From Haloferax litoreum (GTDB lineage Archaea > Halobacteriota > Halobacteria > Halobacteriales > Haloferacaceae): 64,000 nt of DNA. This document shows positions 25,632-33,827 of this stretch, piece after piece; position 1 is the stretch's first letter; each line of letters starts with the position of its first letter. The translations under genes and the position numbers were made by a program. The notes under the pieces were generated by a model. That model had not been told where the DNA came from, ran no database searches, and saw only the letters and a list, made by a program, of their open reading frames with translations. Location of the stretch: assembly GCF_009674605.1 (NCBI RefSeq), contig NZ_WKJO01000001.1, positions 620,001-684,000 on the forward strand, read 5' to 3'.

Positions 25632-27482
25632 ATGAGCGAATCCGACGTGACCGTCACCCGACTGTTTGGGGGTCCGGGGAGCGGTAAGACCACGGCCTTA
25701 CTCAACAAGGTCGAGGCGATTCTCGAACAAGACGACGTCAGTATCCGAGACATCCTCGTCGTCTCGTACACACGAGCAGCGGCGTCCGAGGTCCGTGACC
25801 GACTCGCCGAACGACTCGACATCAACCCGCGGTCGCTGAAGGGCAACGTCTCCACGATGCACGCGAAGGCGTACGAACTGCTCGGCCTCTCGCGCAACGA
25901 CGTGGTCGGCGAGAAGGACAAACAGGAGTTCTGTGAAGAGTACGGTCTGGAGTTCCAAGACGAGTACAGTGGTGCCGGCCGGCGGACGGCCCGTTCGACG
26001 ACCATCGGAAACAAGATTATCGCGACCAGTCAGTGGTTACAGCGGACGCGCCGCGACGTGGCCGATTGGTACGACGTGCCCTTCCAGTGGAACGTCGAAG
26101 AAGTTCGCCTGCCGCCGGAAATCGACCCCAACGCGCAGGAAGGGAACAAGTACACGCCGACGTGGCCCTCTGACGACGACCGAATCGACATCCCCGAGGC
26201 AATTCGCGCGTGGCGTGCCTACAAAGGTGAGAACGGACTCGTCGGATTCGCGGACATGCTCGAACGCGTCAAACAGCGTGCCCTCGTCCCCAACGTCGAC
26301 TACCTCGTCATCGACGAGTTCCAGGACATCACGACGCTCCAGTACGACGTGTACGAAGAGTGGAAGCCCCACATGAAGGGCGTCCTCATCGCCGGCGACG
26401 ACGACCAGGTCGTCTACGCGTGGCAGGGTGCGGACCCGAACCTGCTCCTCGACGCCGAACGCGACAACGACGAGGTTCTCCCGAACTCCTACCGTCTCCC
26501 GTCGAACGTCCTCAACGTCGTCAACCGCGAGATTCGGCACATCGACAAGCGACAGGAGAAAGACCTCAAACCCCGCAAAGAGGGCGGTGCCGTCGAGGCA
26601 GTCGAGAGCCCGTCGATGCTCGAACTCGCGCGGAACGTCCGATACACCGTCGAACAGGACGACGGGACCATCATGGTGCTGTTCCGTGCGCGCTACCAGA
26701 TGTTCCAGTTCATCGATGAGTTCCTCCCGTCTGGCATCCCCTTCTCCACGCTCACGGACCAGCGGATGTGGACCGACCGCCTCACGCAGTACGTCCGCGC
26801 CATCGAGGCCATGGAGGCCGACGACCCGGTCGATGGGTTGCAGGCCCGCCGCCTCGCGGACATGCTGCAGGACTCAGCGTTCGGGACGAACGAGCGAGAC
26901 GACCTGTTCGACGCCATCGACGACCGGCAGGAAGAAGCGGGCGTCGAAGACATCACGAACATCGAGTTCACGCCGAAGGAAATCAAGAACTTCGCACCGT
27001 TCGCGCCGAACGGAAGCGCCGCCTCGGACATGGTCCGCAAGGTGACGAGTTTCCAGCGGAAGTCCGTCGACGCGTACTTCTCCGGCGACTACGCCGGCAT
27101 GGACCCCTCGCGCGTCCGCGTCGGGACCATCCACTCCGCGAAGGGTCGCGAAGCAGACCACGTCTTCATGGCGACGGACCTGACCGAGAAAGTGGTCGAG
27201 CAGATGGCCGCGTCCGTCTCCGAGGACGAACTCGAAGCGCGCGGCATCGAAGAGTTCACCGCGTCCACCAGTCCGGTTCCCCTCATCACGGACAACGAAC
27301 GGCGTGTCTTCTACGTCGGTATGTCCCGCGCACGCGAGCGTCTCATCATCCTCGAAAACCTCGTCAATGGGGCACCGACGCTCCCGATAAGCGTCCTCCT
27401 CCACAACGAGATTCGCGACGAGGACACCCAAGAACTCGTGGCAGAGGCACAGGAACCACCTGCGCCCGAACCCGAGGCGTAA
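25632..27482 (+). CDS. UvrD/Rep-type superfamily 1 DNA helicase
   Basis: 616 residues with the SF1A motifs in order: I GGPGSGKTTAL near residue 15, Ia VSYTRAAASEV, II YLVIDEFQD near 222, III IAGDDDQVVYAWQGADP, IV SYRLPSNV, V VGTIHSAKGREADHVF near 500, VI RRVFYVGMSRARERLI near 560. It translocates 3' to 5' on single strands using ATP and probably acts in repair or replication restart. It ends with a proline/glutamate tail. The 2B region is compact compared with bacterial UvrD (about 720 residues). The M24-like gene starts 7 bases after its stop. Confidence 0.92.
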   Translation: MSESDVTVTRLFGGPGSGKTTALLNKVEAILEQDDVSIRDILVVSYTRAAASEVRDRLAERLDINPRSLKGNVSTMHAKAYELLGLSRNDVVGEKDKQEFCEEYGLEFQDEYSGAGRRTARSTTIGNKIIATSQWLQRTRRDVADWYDVPFQWNVEEVRLPPEIDPNAQEGNKYTPTWPSDDDRIDIPEAIRAWRAYKGENGLVGFADMLERVKQRALVPNVDYLVIDEFQDITTLQYDVYEEWKPHMKGVLIAGDDDQVVYAWQGADPNLLLDAERDNDEVLPNSYRLPSNVLNVVNREIRHIDKRQEKDLKPRKEGGAVEAVESPSMLELARNVRYTVEQDDGTIMVLFRARYQMFQFIDEFLPSGIPFSTLTDQRMWTDRLTQYVRAIEAMEADDPVDGLQARRLADMLQDSAFGTNERDDLFDAIDDRQEEAGVEDITNIEFTPKEIKNFAPFAPNGSAASDMVRKVTSFQRKSVDAYFSGDYAGMDPSRVRVGTIHSAKGREADHVFMATDLTEKVVEQMAASVSEDELEARGIEEFTASTSPVPLITDNERRVFYVGMSRARERLIILENLVNGAPTLPISVLLHNEIRDEDTQELVAEAQEPPAPEPEA

Positions 27483-27489
27483 TCCACTC

Positions 27490-28593
27490 GTGCCGTCCGG
27501 TCCCCGTGGCGGTTCGGCCATCGACGCCGCCATCGACGACAGCGATGCAGTCGGATTCGTCGCCATCGTTCGCGGTGACGACCCGATGGGCCGATATCTG
27601 ACCGGCCTCGGACTCGACGTCGAGGCAGTGTACGTTCGCGTCGCCGGCGAGACGCATCTTCGCGTCCCGTCCACAGTCGATGTTCCCGACGTGTCGGGGG
27701 CGTCGGTCCGTGTGGACGACAAACCGGTTGGCAAAGCCGCGGCGGCGATTCTCGCCGAGTACGCCGAAGAGGGGACTGTGCTCGCGCCACGGACGATTCC
27801 GCACGACGCCGCACTCCACCTCGAATCGGCAGGCTACGAACTCGCGTCGACGACGACAGTTCGAGACGCACGCGCCGTGAAGGACGCCGACGAGCGTGAG
27901 GCTATCGAAGGCGTCCAACGGGCCGCCACGCGCGGTATCGAACGCGCCGCGTCGATACTGGCGGACGCGACAGTCGAAGACGATGCGCTCGTCTGGAACG
28001 ATGCGCCCCTTTCGACCGAGCGCCTTCGCCGACAGGTGAACGCGAGGCTCGCAATCGAAGGCGTGGACGCCGTGGGAGCGACGGACGTGACGGCGGGCAC
28101 ACGCGGGAAAGCGGGCGAGGCAGTCGAACTCGCACCCGGCGAACCACTCGTCGTCTCGGTCACGCCGCGTGGCCCCGCAGGCTATCGAGGTGCCCTCGCG
28201 CGAACCTTCGTCGTCGACGCTGACGGTGGATGGGAACGCCGGGCCCACGTCGCGTGCGACGCCGCCCGCGACGTCGCACTCGTCGAGGCGAACGTCGGCG
28301 CAGACGCCGGGTTCCTCGGGAGTGAGATTCGCGCAGAGACGGCGGCGTTCGGGTTCTCGATGGCCGACGAAGTGACGAGAGACGTGGGCGGAGGCATCGG
28401 CCTCGCTGTCCGTGAAGCCCCCGAACTCGACGGCGATATCGAACTCGTCGCAGGAAACGTCCTCAGAATTCGCGCGGCTATCACACACGACGACCACGGA
28501 CGAGTCGAACTGACCGACGTGCTCGTCGTCGGCGACGACGGGCCGCAGTTCGTCGGTGACGCGCCGACCGGTCTGGACCCGTCTCGCTGGTAG
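27490..28593 (+). CDS. M24 peptidase-fold protein lacking metal ligands
   Basis: 367 residues, GTG start. The N-terminal half resembles a creatinase/prolidase N-domain and the C-terminal half the pita-bread fold (helix AVKDADEREAIEGVQRAA is the typical domain entry). The canonical metal sites are changed: the Asp-x10-Asp strand reads PRGPAGYRGALART, the His of GHGIG is Gly (GGGIGLAVREAPEL), and the Glu of the IEP strand is Arg (LRIRAA). It should therefore not be an active peptidase. It follows the helicase by 7 bases, so it is likely co-expressed; it may bind peptides or proteins. Confidence 0.8.
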   Translation: MPSGPRGGSAIDAAIDDSDAVGFVAIVRGDDPMGRYLTGLGLDVEAVYVRVAGETHLRVPSTVDVPDVSGASVRVDDKPVGKAAAAILAEYAEEGTVLAPRTIPHDAALHLESAGYELASTTTVRDARAVKDADEREAIEGVQRAATRGIERAASILADATVEDDALVWNDAPLSTERLRRQVNARLAIEGVDAVGATDVTAGTRGKAGEAVELAPGEPLVVSVTPRGPAGYRGALARTFVVDADGGWERRAHVACDAARDVALVEANVGADAGFLGSEIRAETAAFGFSMADEVTRDVGGGIGLAVREAPELDGDIELVAGNVLRIRAAITHDDHGRVELTDVLVVGDDGPQFVGDAPTGLDPSRW

Positions 28594-28836
28594 TTACTCG
28601 TCTTCGTCTGGGTCTTTCGCGACGCCACCGACGACTTTCTCAGCCGCGAGCATCGGAATGTCCTGCGGTGTGGTGAGGTACTTCGGGAGGGCGACCATGA
28701 GCACGGCGAGGACGACCATCCCTGCCCCGAAGGCGGTTCGGCCGTCCATCAGAAGTGTCAGACCGAAGACGCCGATAGGTATCGCGAAGATGAGTGACGC
28801 CCCGAGTCCAATCATTTCCAAGATTCCGAGTCGCAT
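28594..28836 (-). CDS. Small two-helix membrane protein (DUF7533-like)
   Basis: 80 residues. Two hydrophobic helices (about 8-28 and 33-52) separated by a short LLMDGRTAFG loop, then a conserved-looking segment LPKYLTTPQDIPMLAAEKVV and an acidic end DPDEDE. Similar haloarchaeal proteins are grouped as DUF7533; function unknown. The start ATG at 28836 (MRLGILEMIG) is preferred to the in-frame extension to 28881. It abuts the M24-like gene tail to tail without spacer. Confidence 0.7.
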   Translation of the reverse strand: MRLGILEMIGLGASLIFAIPIGVFGLTLLMDGRTAFGAGMVVLAVLMVALPKYLTTPQDIPMLAAEKVVGGVAKDPDEDE

Positions 28837-28974
28837 CGAGCGCGGATAGTCTGTGTGCGGACAAAAGGGTCGCGGCATCACCCACAGAGGAGGAACGAGC
28901 AGTGGTCGCTATCGTCTCTGTGACGTGACAGTCACCCGAGGAACCATTAAGCGGTCTCCGAATCGAGGGTCAGT

Positions 28975-30801
28975 ATGGTCGCGGTCACGCCCGGCATGCT
29001 CGTCGTCTTCGCCCTCGTGGTCGTCACGATGGCACTGTTCGTGACAGAGGCGGCACCGCCAGACGTGACCGCTATCGGTGTCATCGTCGCACTCGTCGTC
29101 CTCGAACCGTGGACGCAGGTCGACCTCCAGACCGGACTCTCTGGGTTCTCGAACGCGGCGACCATCACGATTCTCGCGATGTACGCACTCAGCGAAGGCG
29201 TCCGACAGACGGGTGCGATTCGCGTCCTCGGTGACGCACTCGCCCGGTTCACTCGCGGGAGCGAGGACCGACTCCTCGGTGCCCTCGTCGGTCTCACCGG
29301 TCCAATCGCGGGCGTCGTCAACAACACCCCCGTCGTGGCGGTGTTCATCCCGATGGTCTCGGACCTCGCAGACCAGACAAACGTCTCGCCGTCGAAACTC
29401 CTCATCCCGCTCTCGTACGCGTCGATGCTCGGGGGGACGCTCACCCTCATCGGCACCGCCACGAACCTCGTCGCCAGTGAAGCGTACGCCACCGCCACCG
29501 GCAACCCGCCGTTTTCGATGTTCGTGTTCACGCCGCTCGGAATCGTCGTGTTCGGCGTCGGTGCAGTCTACTTGTTGACCATCGCGCCACGCCTCCTCCC
29601 CGAACGCATCCAAGCGGGCAACCGAACGGCGAGCTACGGCGTCCAACCGTTTCTCGCCCGCGTGTTGGTTCCGTCGCGCTCACCACTCGTCGGCAACCCC
29701 GCCAGAGACGTCGCCGACGACGCGCACCGTGACCTCAACATCGACATCCTCGACGTGCTCCGCGGCGGCGAACACTTCATCGCCGCCGACACAGACCGTG
29801 ACATCGAGGGCCGCGACATCCTCACGGTCCGCGGCGACCCCGGGACTATCAAACAGTTCTGTGAACTCGCCGACCTCCGATATCTCCCGCGAGCAGCCGT
29901 CACGGACGTGGAACTCGACCAACCCGAGCGCGTGGCACTGCTCGAACTCGTCGTCCCGCGAGCGTCTGGCCTCGTTGGAGACACCATCGGCGAGACACGA
30001 CTGCGGGAACGGTACGACGCGACAGTCCTCGCAGTTCGTCGCCGAGGTGGTGAACTCATCCGTGAACACTTCAGAGACGTTGACCTTCGTGCCGGTGACT
30101 CGCTACTCCTCCAGACGACGAGTGAGACGGCCAAATATCTCAGAGAGACGGGCGATTTCGTCGTGACGAGCGAGGTGTCCGAGAAAGTGATGGAACAGAA
30201 CGGCGGGTTGTCGCCGACGGCGCTTCAGGCGTTCGCTATCGTCGCACTGGTCATCGGATTGGCCGCCCTCGGTGTCGTCCCCATCGCAGTGGCCGCCCTC
30301 GGTGGTGTCGTCGCGATGGTTGCGACGGACTGCCTCTCTGCGAGTGACGCGTACGACGCGGTGAGTTGGAACGTCATCTTCCTACTCGCGGGCGTGATTC
30401 CGCTGGGGCAAGCACTCCAACTCACCGGCGGTGTGGCACTCATCGCGGACCTCGTGGGCCAAGCCACCGTCTTCCTCCCCATCATCGCGGTGCTGGCCGC
30501 GTTCTACCTCCTCACGGGCCTCTTGGCGAACGTCATCACGCCCGTCGCGAGCGTCGTCCTCGTCATCCCCATCGCCATCGACACGGCCCAGCAACTCGGT
30601 GCGGACCCGTTCGGATTTGCCATCGCCGTCACCTTCGCCGGGAGCACCGCGTTCATGACGCCCATCGGGTACCAGACGAACCTCATGGTGTACGGCCCGG
30701 GAGGGTACAAATTCGCGGACTACCTCCGCGTCGGTGGTCCGCTCCAACTCCTCTTGACGGTGGTCACCACGTTCGGAATCGTCTTTCTGTGGGGCCTCTG
30801 A
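28975..30801 (+). CDS. SLC13/DASS-type anion permease with RCK_C domains
   Basis: 608 residues. Membrane helices fill residues 1-205 and 410-608; between them lie two TrkA-C (RCK_C) regulatory domains (about 215-300 and 305-395), cytoplasmic modules that often bind nucleotides. The conserved motifs NNTPVVAVFIPM and GTATNLV in the first half, and TPVASVVLVIPIAI and MTPIGYQTNLMV in the second, are the repeated substrate and sodium hairpins of the family. Substrates include sulfate, dicarboxylates or similar anions; which one cannot be told. ACCATTAAGC at 28943-28952 supports the start. Confidence 0.9.
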   Translation: MVAVTPGMLVVFALVVVTMALFVTEAAPPDVTAIGVIVALVVLEPWTQVDLQTGLSGFSNAATITILAMYALSEGVRQTGAIRVLGDALARFTRGSEDRLLGALVGLTGPIAGVVNNTPVVAVFIPMVSDLADQTNVSPSKLLIPLSYASMLGGTLTLIGTATNLVASEAYATATGNPPFSMFVFTPLGIVVFGVGAVYLLTIAPRLLPERIQAGNRTASYGVQPFLARVLVPSRSPLVGNPARDVADDAHRDLNIDILDVLRGGEHFIAADTDRDIEGRDILTVRGDPGTIKQFCELADLRYLPRAAVTDVELDQPERVALLELVVPRASGLVGDTIGETRLRERYDATVLAVRRRGGELIREHFRDVDLRAGDSLLLQTTSETAKYLRETGDFVVTSEVSEKVMEQNGGLSPTALQAFAIVALVIGLAALGVVPIAVAALGGVVAMVATDCLSASDAYDAVSWNVIFLLAGVIPLGQALQLTGGVALIADLVGQATVFLPIIAVLAAFYLLTGLLANVITPVASVVLVIPIAIDTAQQLGADPFGFAIAVTFAGSTAFMTPIGYQTNLMVYGPGGYKFADYLRVGGPLQLLLTVVTTFGIVFLWGL

Positions 30802-30827
30802 GGCCGAGAAGACCGGATGAAGCAGTG

Positions 30828-31526
30828 TTACTCTGGATTCTTCTCCATGTCTACAGAGTTGCCCGGTGTGTAGCCCGCAGGCCCGGACGGTAGCGTTTCG
30901 GGGTCGTCCACGCTCAGTCCTGTCGTGACGAGGAGACGGAGGCCACGGCTGACCGGCATGTCGAGCTCTTTGACCTCGTCACTGGAGACGACGATGAGTG
31001 CCCCCGCCGTCGGGTTCGGACTGTGCGGGAGGAACACGGTGTAGGCGTCTTCACCCGCTGCCTCCTTCATCGACCGAGGGGCCTCGTTGGTGACGAAGCC
31101 AATCGAGTGGACACCTTTCCGTGGGTACTCGACGAGGACGACCCGGTCGTACCCGGCAGTCGGTTCCGTGAGCGATTCGGAGACCTGTCGAACACCGAAG
31201 TAGATGGTACGGACGAGTGGGAGGAGTTGGACACCGCGCTCGAAACTCCCGAAGAGACGCTGCCCGAGACTCATCGAGGCGAGGTACCCGATGAGGGATA
31301 TCGCCACCGCGATGATGAGGGCCGCCAGCGTCTGTGAGACGAGAACGATGTCTCCAGACGTGTTCAACGCCTGCGCGAGGAACGGGTTTATCTCTCGAAC
31401 CAACGGACGAAGTGCCGCCGCGACTCGGTTGAACACGAACTGGAGGACGAATACGGTTACGGCGAGCGGTGTGACGAGAATGAGTCCCGTGAAGAAACTG
31501 CTTCGAAGCCGAGCGAGTACGTCCAT
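30828..31526 (-). CDS. DUF502 family membrane protein
   Basis: 232 residues with two membrane helices (about 10-33 and 57-80) and a C-terminal soluble domain containing VVLVEYPRKGVHSIGFVTNE and VFLPHSPNPTAG, the two DUF502 signatures. The family occurs in bacteria, archaea and plants (COV-like proteins) and has no proven function; membrane trafficking or regulation is suggested in plants. ACAATTTTG near 31549-31557 (minus strand) fits leaderless initiation at 31526. Tail to tail with the SLC13 permease. Confidence 0.88.
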   Translation of the reverse strand: MDVLARLRSSFFTGLILVTPLAVTVFVLQFVFNRVAAALRPLVREINPFLAQALNTSGDIVLVSQTLAALIIAVAISLIGYLASMSLGQRLFGSFERGVQLLPLVRTIYFGVRQVSESLTEPTAGYDRVVLVEYPRKGVHSIGFVTNEAPRSMKEAAGEDAYTVFLPHSPNPTAGALIVVSSDEVKELDMPVSRGLRLLVTTGLSVDDPETLPSGPAGYTPGNSVDMEKNPE

Positions 31527-31639
31527 ACGGGCCGTGAGGCCGACGGCGACAAAATTGTATGGGCGACGGAAAGCGTCACGAAAACGTGATGGTAAACAGA
31601 AACGATAGCCATTAAGGGACACCCTCCGAAGCCGTCGGT

Positions 31640-32251
31640 ATGTTCACTGGCATCGTGGAAGGGCCGGGCGAAATCGTCGGTGTGACCGACACCGAGGGAG
31701 GCCGCCGCCTCCGCATCCGAACCGACCTCGCGTTCGACGACCTGCATCACGGCCAATCGATTGCCGTCTCCGGCGTCTGTCTGACCGTCGAGGAGTTCGG
31801 CGACGACTGGTTCGAAGTCTTTCTCGCCGCAGAGACCGTCGAGAAGACGTACCTCGGCGAGGTAGAAGAAGGCGACAAAGTCAACCTCGAGCGGGCACTC
31901 GCGGCGAGTGACCGCTTCGACGGTCACATCGTCCAGGGGCACGTCGACGGCACGACCACCGTCACCAACGTCGAACAGGTCGGTGACGACTGGTTCTTCG
32001 AGTTCGACCTCCCCGAGTCGCTGGCGAGGTACGTCGTTCAGAAAGGCTCGGTCTGTCTCGACGGTATCAGCCTCACCGTCGCAGACCGCCGCCACGACTC
32101 GTTCGCAGTGGCCATCATCCCGACGACGTACGACCTGACGACGCTCTCCGAGAAGGAACCCGGCGACCCGATTCACGTCGAAGTCGACGTGGTGGCGAAG
32201 TACGTCGAGTCGATGCTTGACGGATACGTGGACGGATTACGAGCGGAGTAG
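31640..32251 (+). CDS. ribE: Riboflavin synthase, bacterial (alpha-chain) type
   Basis: Dismutates two 6,7-dimethyl-8-ribityllumazine molecules to riboflavin. The 203-residue protein has two tandem lumazine-binding barrels: the first starts MFTGIVEGPGEI with GVCLTVE; the second starts GHIVQGHVDG with KGSVCLDGISLTV. This is the bacterial trimeric type, not the unrelated pentameric archaeal RibC, pointing to an old transfer into haloarchaea. CCATTAAGG at 31609-31617 is the likely TATA element. Other rib genes are not in the window. Confidence 0.95.
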   Translation: MFTGIVEGPGEIVGVTDTEGGRRLRIRTDLAFDDLHHGQSIAVSGVCLTVEEFGDDWFEVFLAAETVEKTYLGEVEEGDKVNLERALAASDRFDGHIVQGHVDGTTTVTNVEQVGDDWFFEFDLPESLARYVVQKGSVCLDGISLTVADRRHDSFAVAIIPTTYDLTTLSEKEPGDPIHVEVDVVAKYVESMLDGYVDGLRAE

Positions 32252-32310
32252 AACAGACACGACACGCGCGACGCAATGGTCGGTCTTCGAACTCGACTGC
32301 GTCTCGGGTT

Positions 32311-33354
32311 TTAGTCTTCGAACTCGGTCGGTTCCGAAGAGAACGACGAAGCAGGTGCGCTCGGTGCGTTGGCCGTGTGGTACGCGGTACTGTAGCGACG
32401 AATCTTCCCGATGAGGTAGAGGCCGAAGATGCCGTCGTAGATGAGGACGTAGACGAGGAACGATGGGAGCGACCCGAGACCCGTCAACGACGAGACGGTA
32501 GCCGCGCCGATGCCGACCGTCGAGTTGTACGTCGCGTGGACGAGTGACGCGAGGATGAGGCCCTTGATGACGATTGGGCCGGCGTTCTCCTTGTTGAACT
32601 TCGCCAGTCCGAGGTAGTACCCCGCGATGGCGGAGTAGATGACGTGGCCCGGACCCGCGAGTGCGCGGACCGCAGTAATCGTGCTGCCAGCGCCGATGAT
32701 GCCGACGCCGCCAGCGGTTCCGAGGTCGAGCCCCGAGGTCATGAGATTCCGCGTGATGTAGAGCGCGTTCTCGATGGTGGCGAATCCGAGTCCCGCCATC
32801 GCGCCGTAGACGGCACCGTCGACGACGGCGTTGAAACTGCTGTGCGAGTACGCGTACAATCTGACCGCGAGCAACTTCACCGTCTCTTCGACGGGGCCGA
32901 CCACGAGGTAGAAGAAGATAATCGACCCGAGGAACCCGATACTGAGCGACAGTTCGGAGGCAATCGTCTGGCCGACGTTGTTCATCAGTGAGTTGAGTAC
33001 CGCAGCGAACGTGGCCGTGAGGACGCCGAGCAAGAACGTCACGACGAGCATCGACAGTGGTTCGTTGTCGGTGACGTCGGTGTAGTAGACGTACCCCGCG
33101 AGACCGAGTGCAGGCAGCGCAGACAGCAGCGTCAGTGCACCAATCTGTGGGTCGGTGATAGCCGTGAGACCGCCGATACCAACGAGGATGAGGAACGCGG
33201 CGGCGATGACCACAGCACGAGTCGAGGCGACCAGCAGTCGGTAGAGCGCGACGGATAATCCATCGACGGAGGTTCGTTCCTCCCACGTCGCGATGTCGTA
33301 GAGGTCGGTCTCTCCATCGGACGCCCGTTCGACTGGGTCTCGACTCTGGTCCAT
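32311..33354 (-). CDS. PrsW-family intramembrane metalloprotease
   Basis: 347 residues with about eight membrane helices. The conserved PrsW/CAAX-like motifs are present within helices: VEETVK (EExxK), GFATIENALY (FxxxE), PGHVIYSA (HxxxS) and VHATYNS. In Bacillus, PrsW cleaves an anti-sigma factor; the archaeal substrate is unknown. The N-terminal 45 residues are a polar cytoplasmic segment. TATTACC near 33381-33388 supports the ATG at 33354; the longer frame to 33684 overlaps the divergent neighbour's promoter and is unlikely. Confidence 0.88.
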   Translation of the reverse strand: MDQSRDPVERASDGETDLYDIATWEERTSVDGLSVALYRLLVASTRAVVIAAAFLILVGIGGLTAITDPQIGALTLLSALPALGLAGYVYYTDVTDNEPLSMLVVTFLLGVLTATFAAVLNSLMNNVGQTIASELSLSIGFLGSIIFFYLVVGPVEETVKLLAVRLYAYSHSSFNAVVDGAVYGAMAGLGFATIENALYITRNLMTSGLDLGTAGGVGIIGAGSTITAVRALAGPGHVIYSAIAGYYLGLAKFNKENAGPIVIKGLILASLVHATYNSTVGIGAATVSSLTGLGSLPSFLVYVLIYDGIFGLYLIGKIRRYSTAYHTANAPSAPASSFSSEPTEFED

Positions 33355-33452
33355 CACCTGACGTAAGGACTGCACGGTGGGTAATACCTTCGGCAACGGG
33401 AAGCACTGCGCCCGACCGAGTGAGGTTAAAACCCTCGCACCGAAGGGCGAAT

Positions 33453-33827
33453 ATGCACTTCGACCCACGCGAACAGGCGGCGCTTCGGGCAGTCGGTCTC
33501 GACACCGACGACCTCCGAGCGGCGTCCGAACACGTCCGGGAGTCAGTCGAAGCAGACGCCGACCACCTCGCGACGTTCTTCGGTGACGGTGGCACGTTCT
33601 ACTCGGATATGGAGATGGCACACAGCGCGAGCGACGTACAAGAACACACCGTGGACCACGTCGACCTCTACACCCACGGCGCATCGCTACGTGGATATCT
33701 CAAGTTCGACTCGTGGGGCGTCCCAATCGAAGGTGGTCGTATCCTCTCCGACGACACGGTCGAACTCACACTCGGACCGACTGTCGACGGACGGGTCACG
33801 TTCGCCCGCGACCCCGACGACCTATGA
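33453..33827 (+). CDS. DUF7532-like haloarchaeal protein
   Basis: 124 residues, MHFDPREQAALRAVGLDTDD and on. It has an N-terminal helical part (to about residue 50), then a beta-rich half with HVDLYTHGASLRGYLKFDSW and a strongly acidic surface. No catalytic motif is apparent. The ATG at 33453 follows GGTTAAAACC by 27 bases. Its stop codon overlaps the start of the FAU-1 gene (ATGA), so the two are coupled; a role beside an RNA-processing enzyme is likely but unproven. The family assignment is tentative. Confidence 0.72.
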   Translation: MHFDPREQAALRAVGLDTDDLRAASEHVRESVEADADHLATFFGDGGTFYSDMEMAHSASDVQEHTVDHVDLYTHGASLRGYLKFDSWGVPIEGGRILSDDTVELTLGPTVDGRVTFARDPDDL

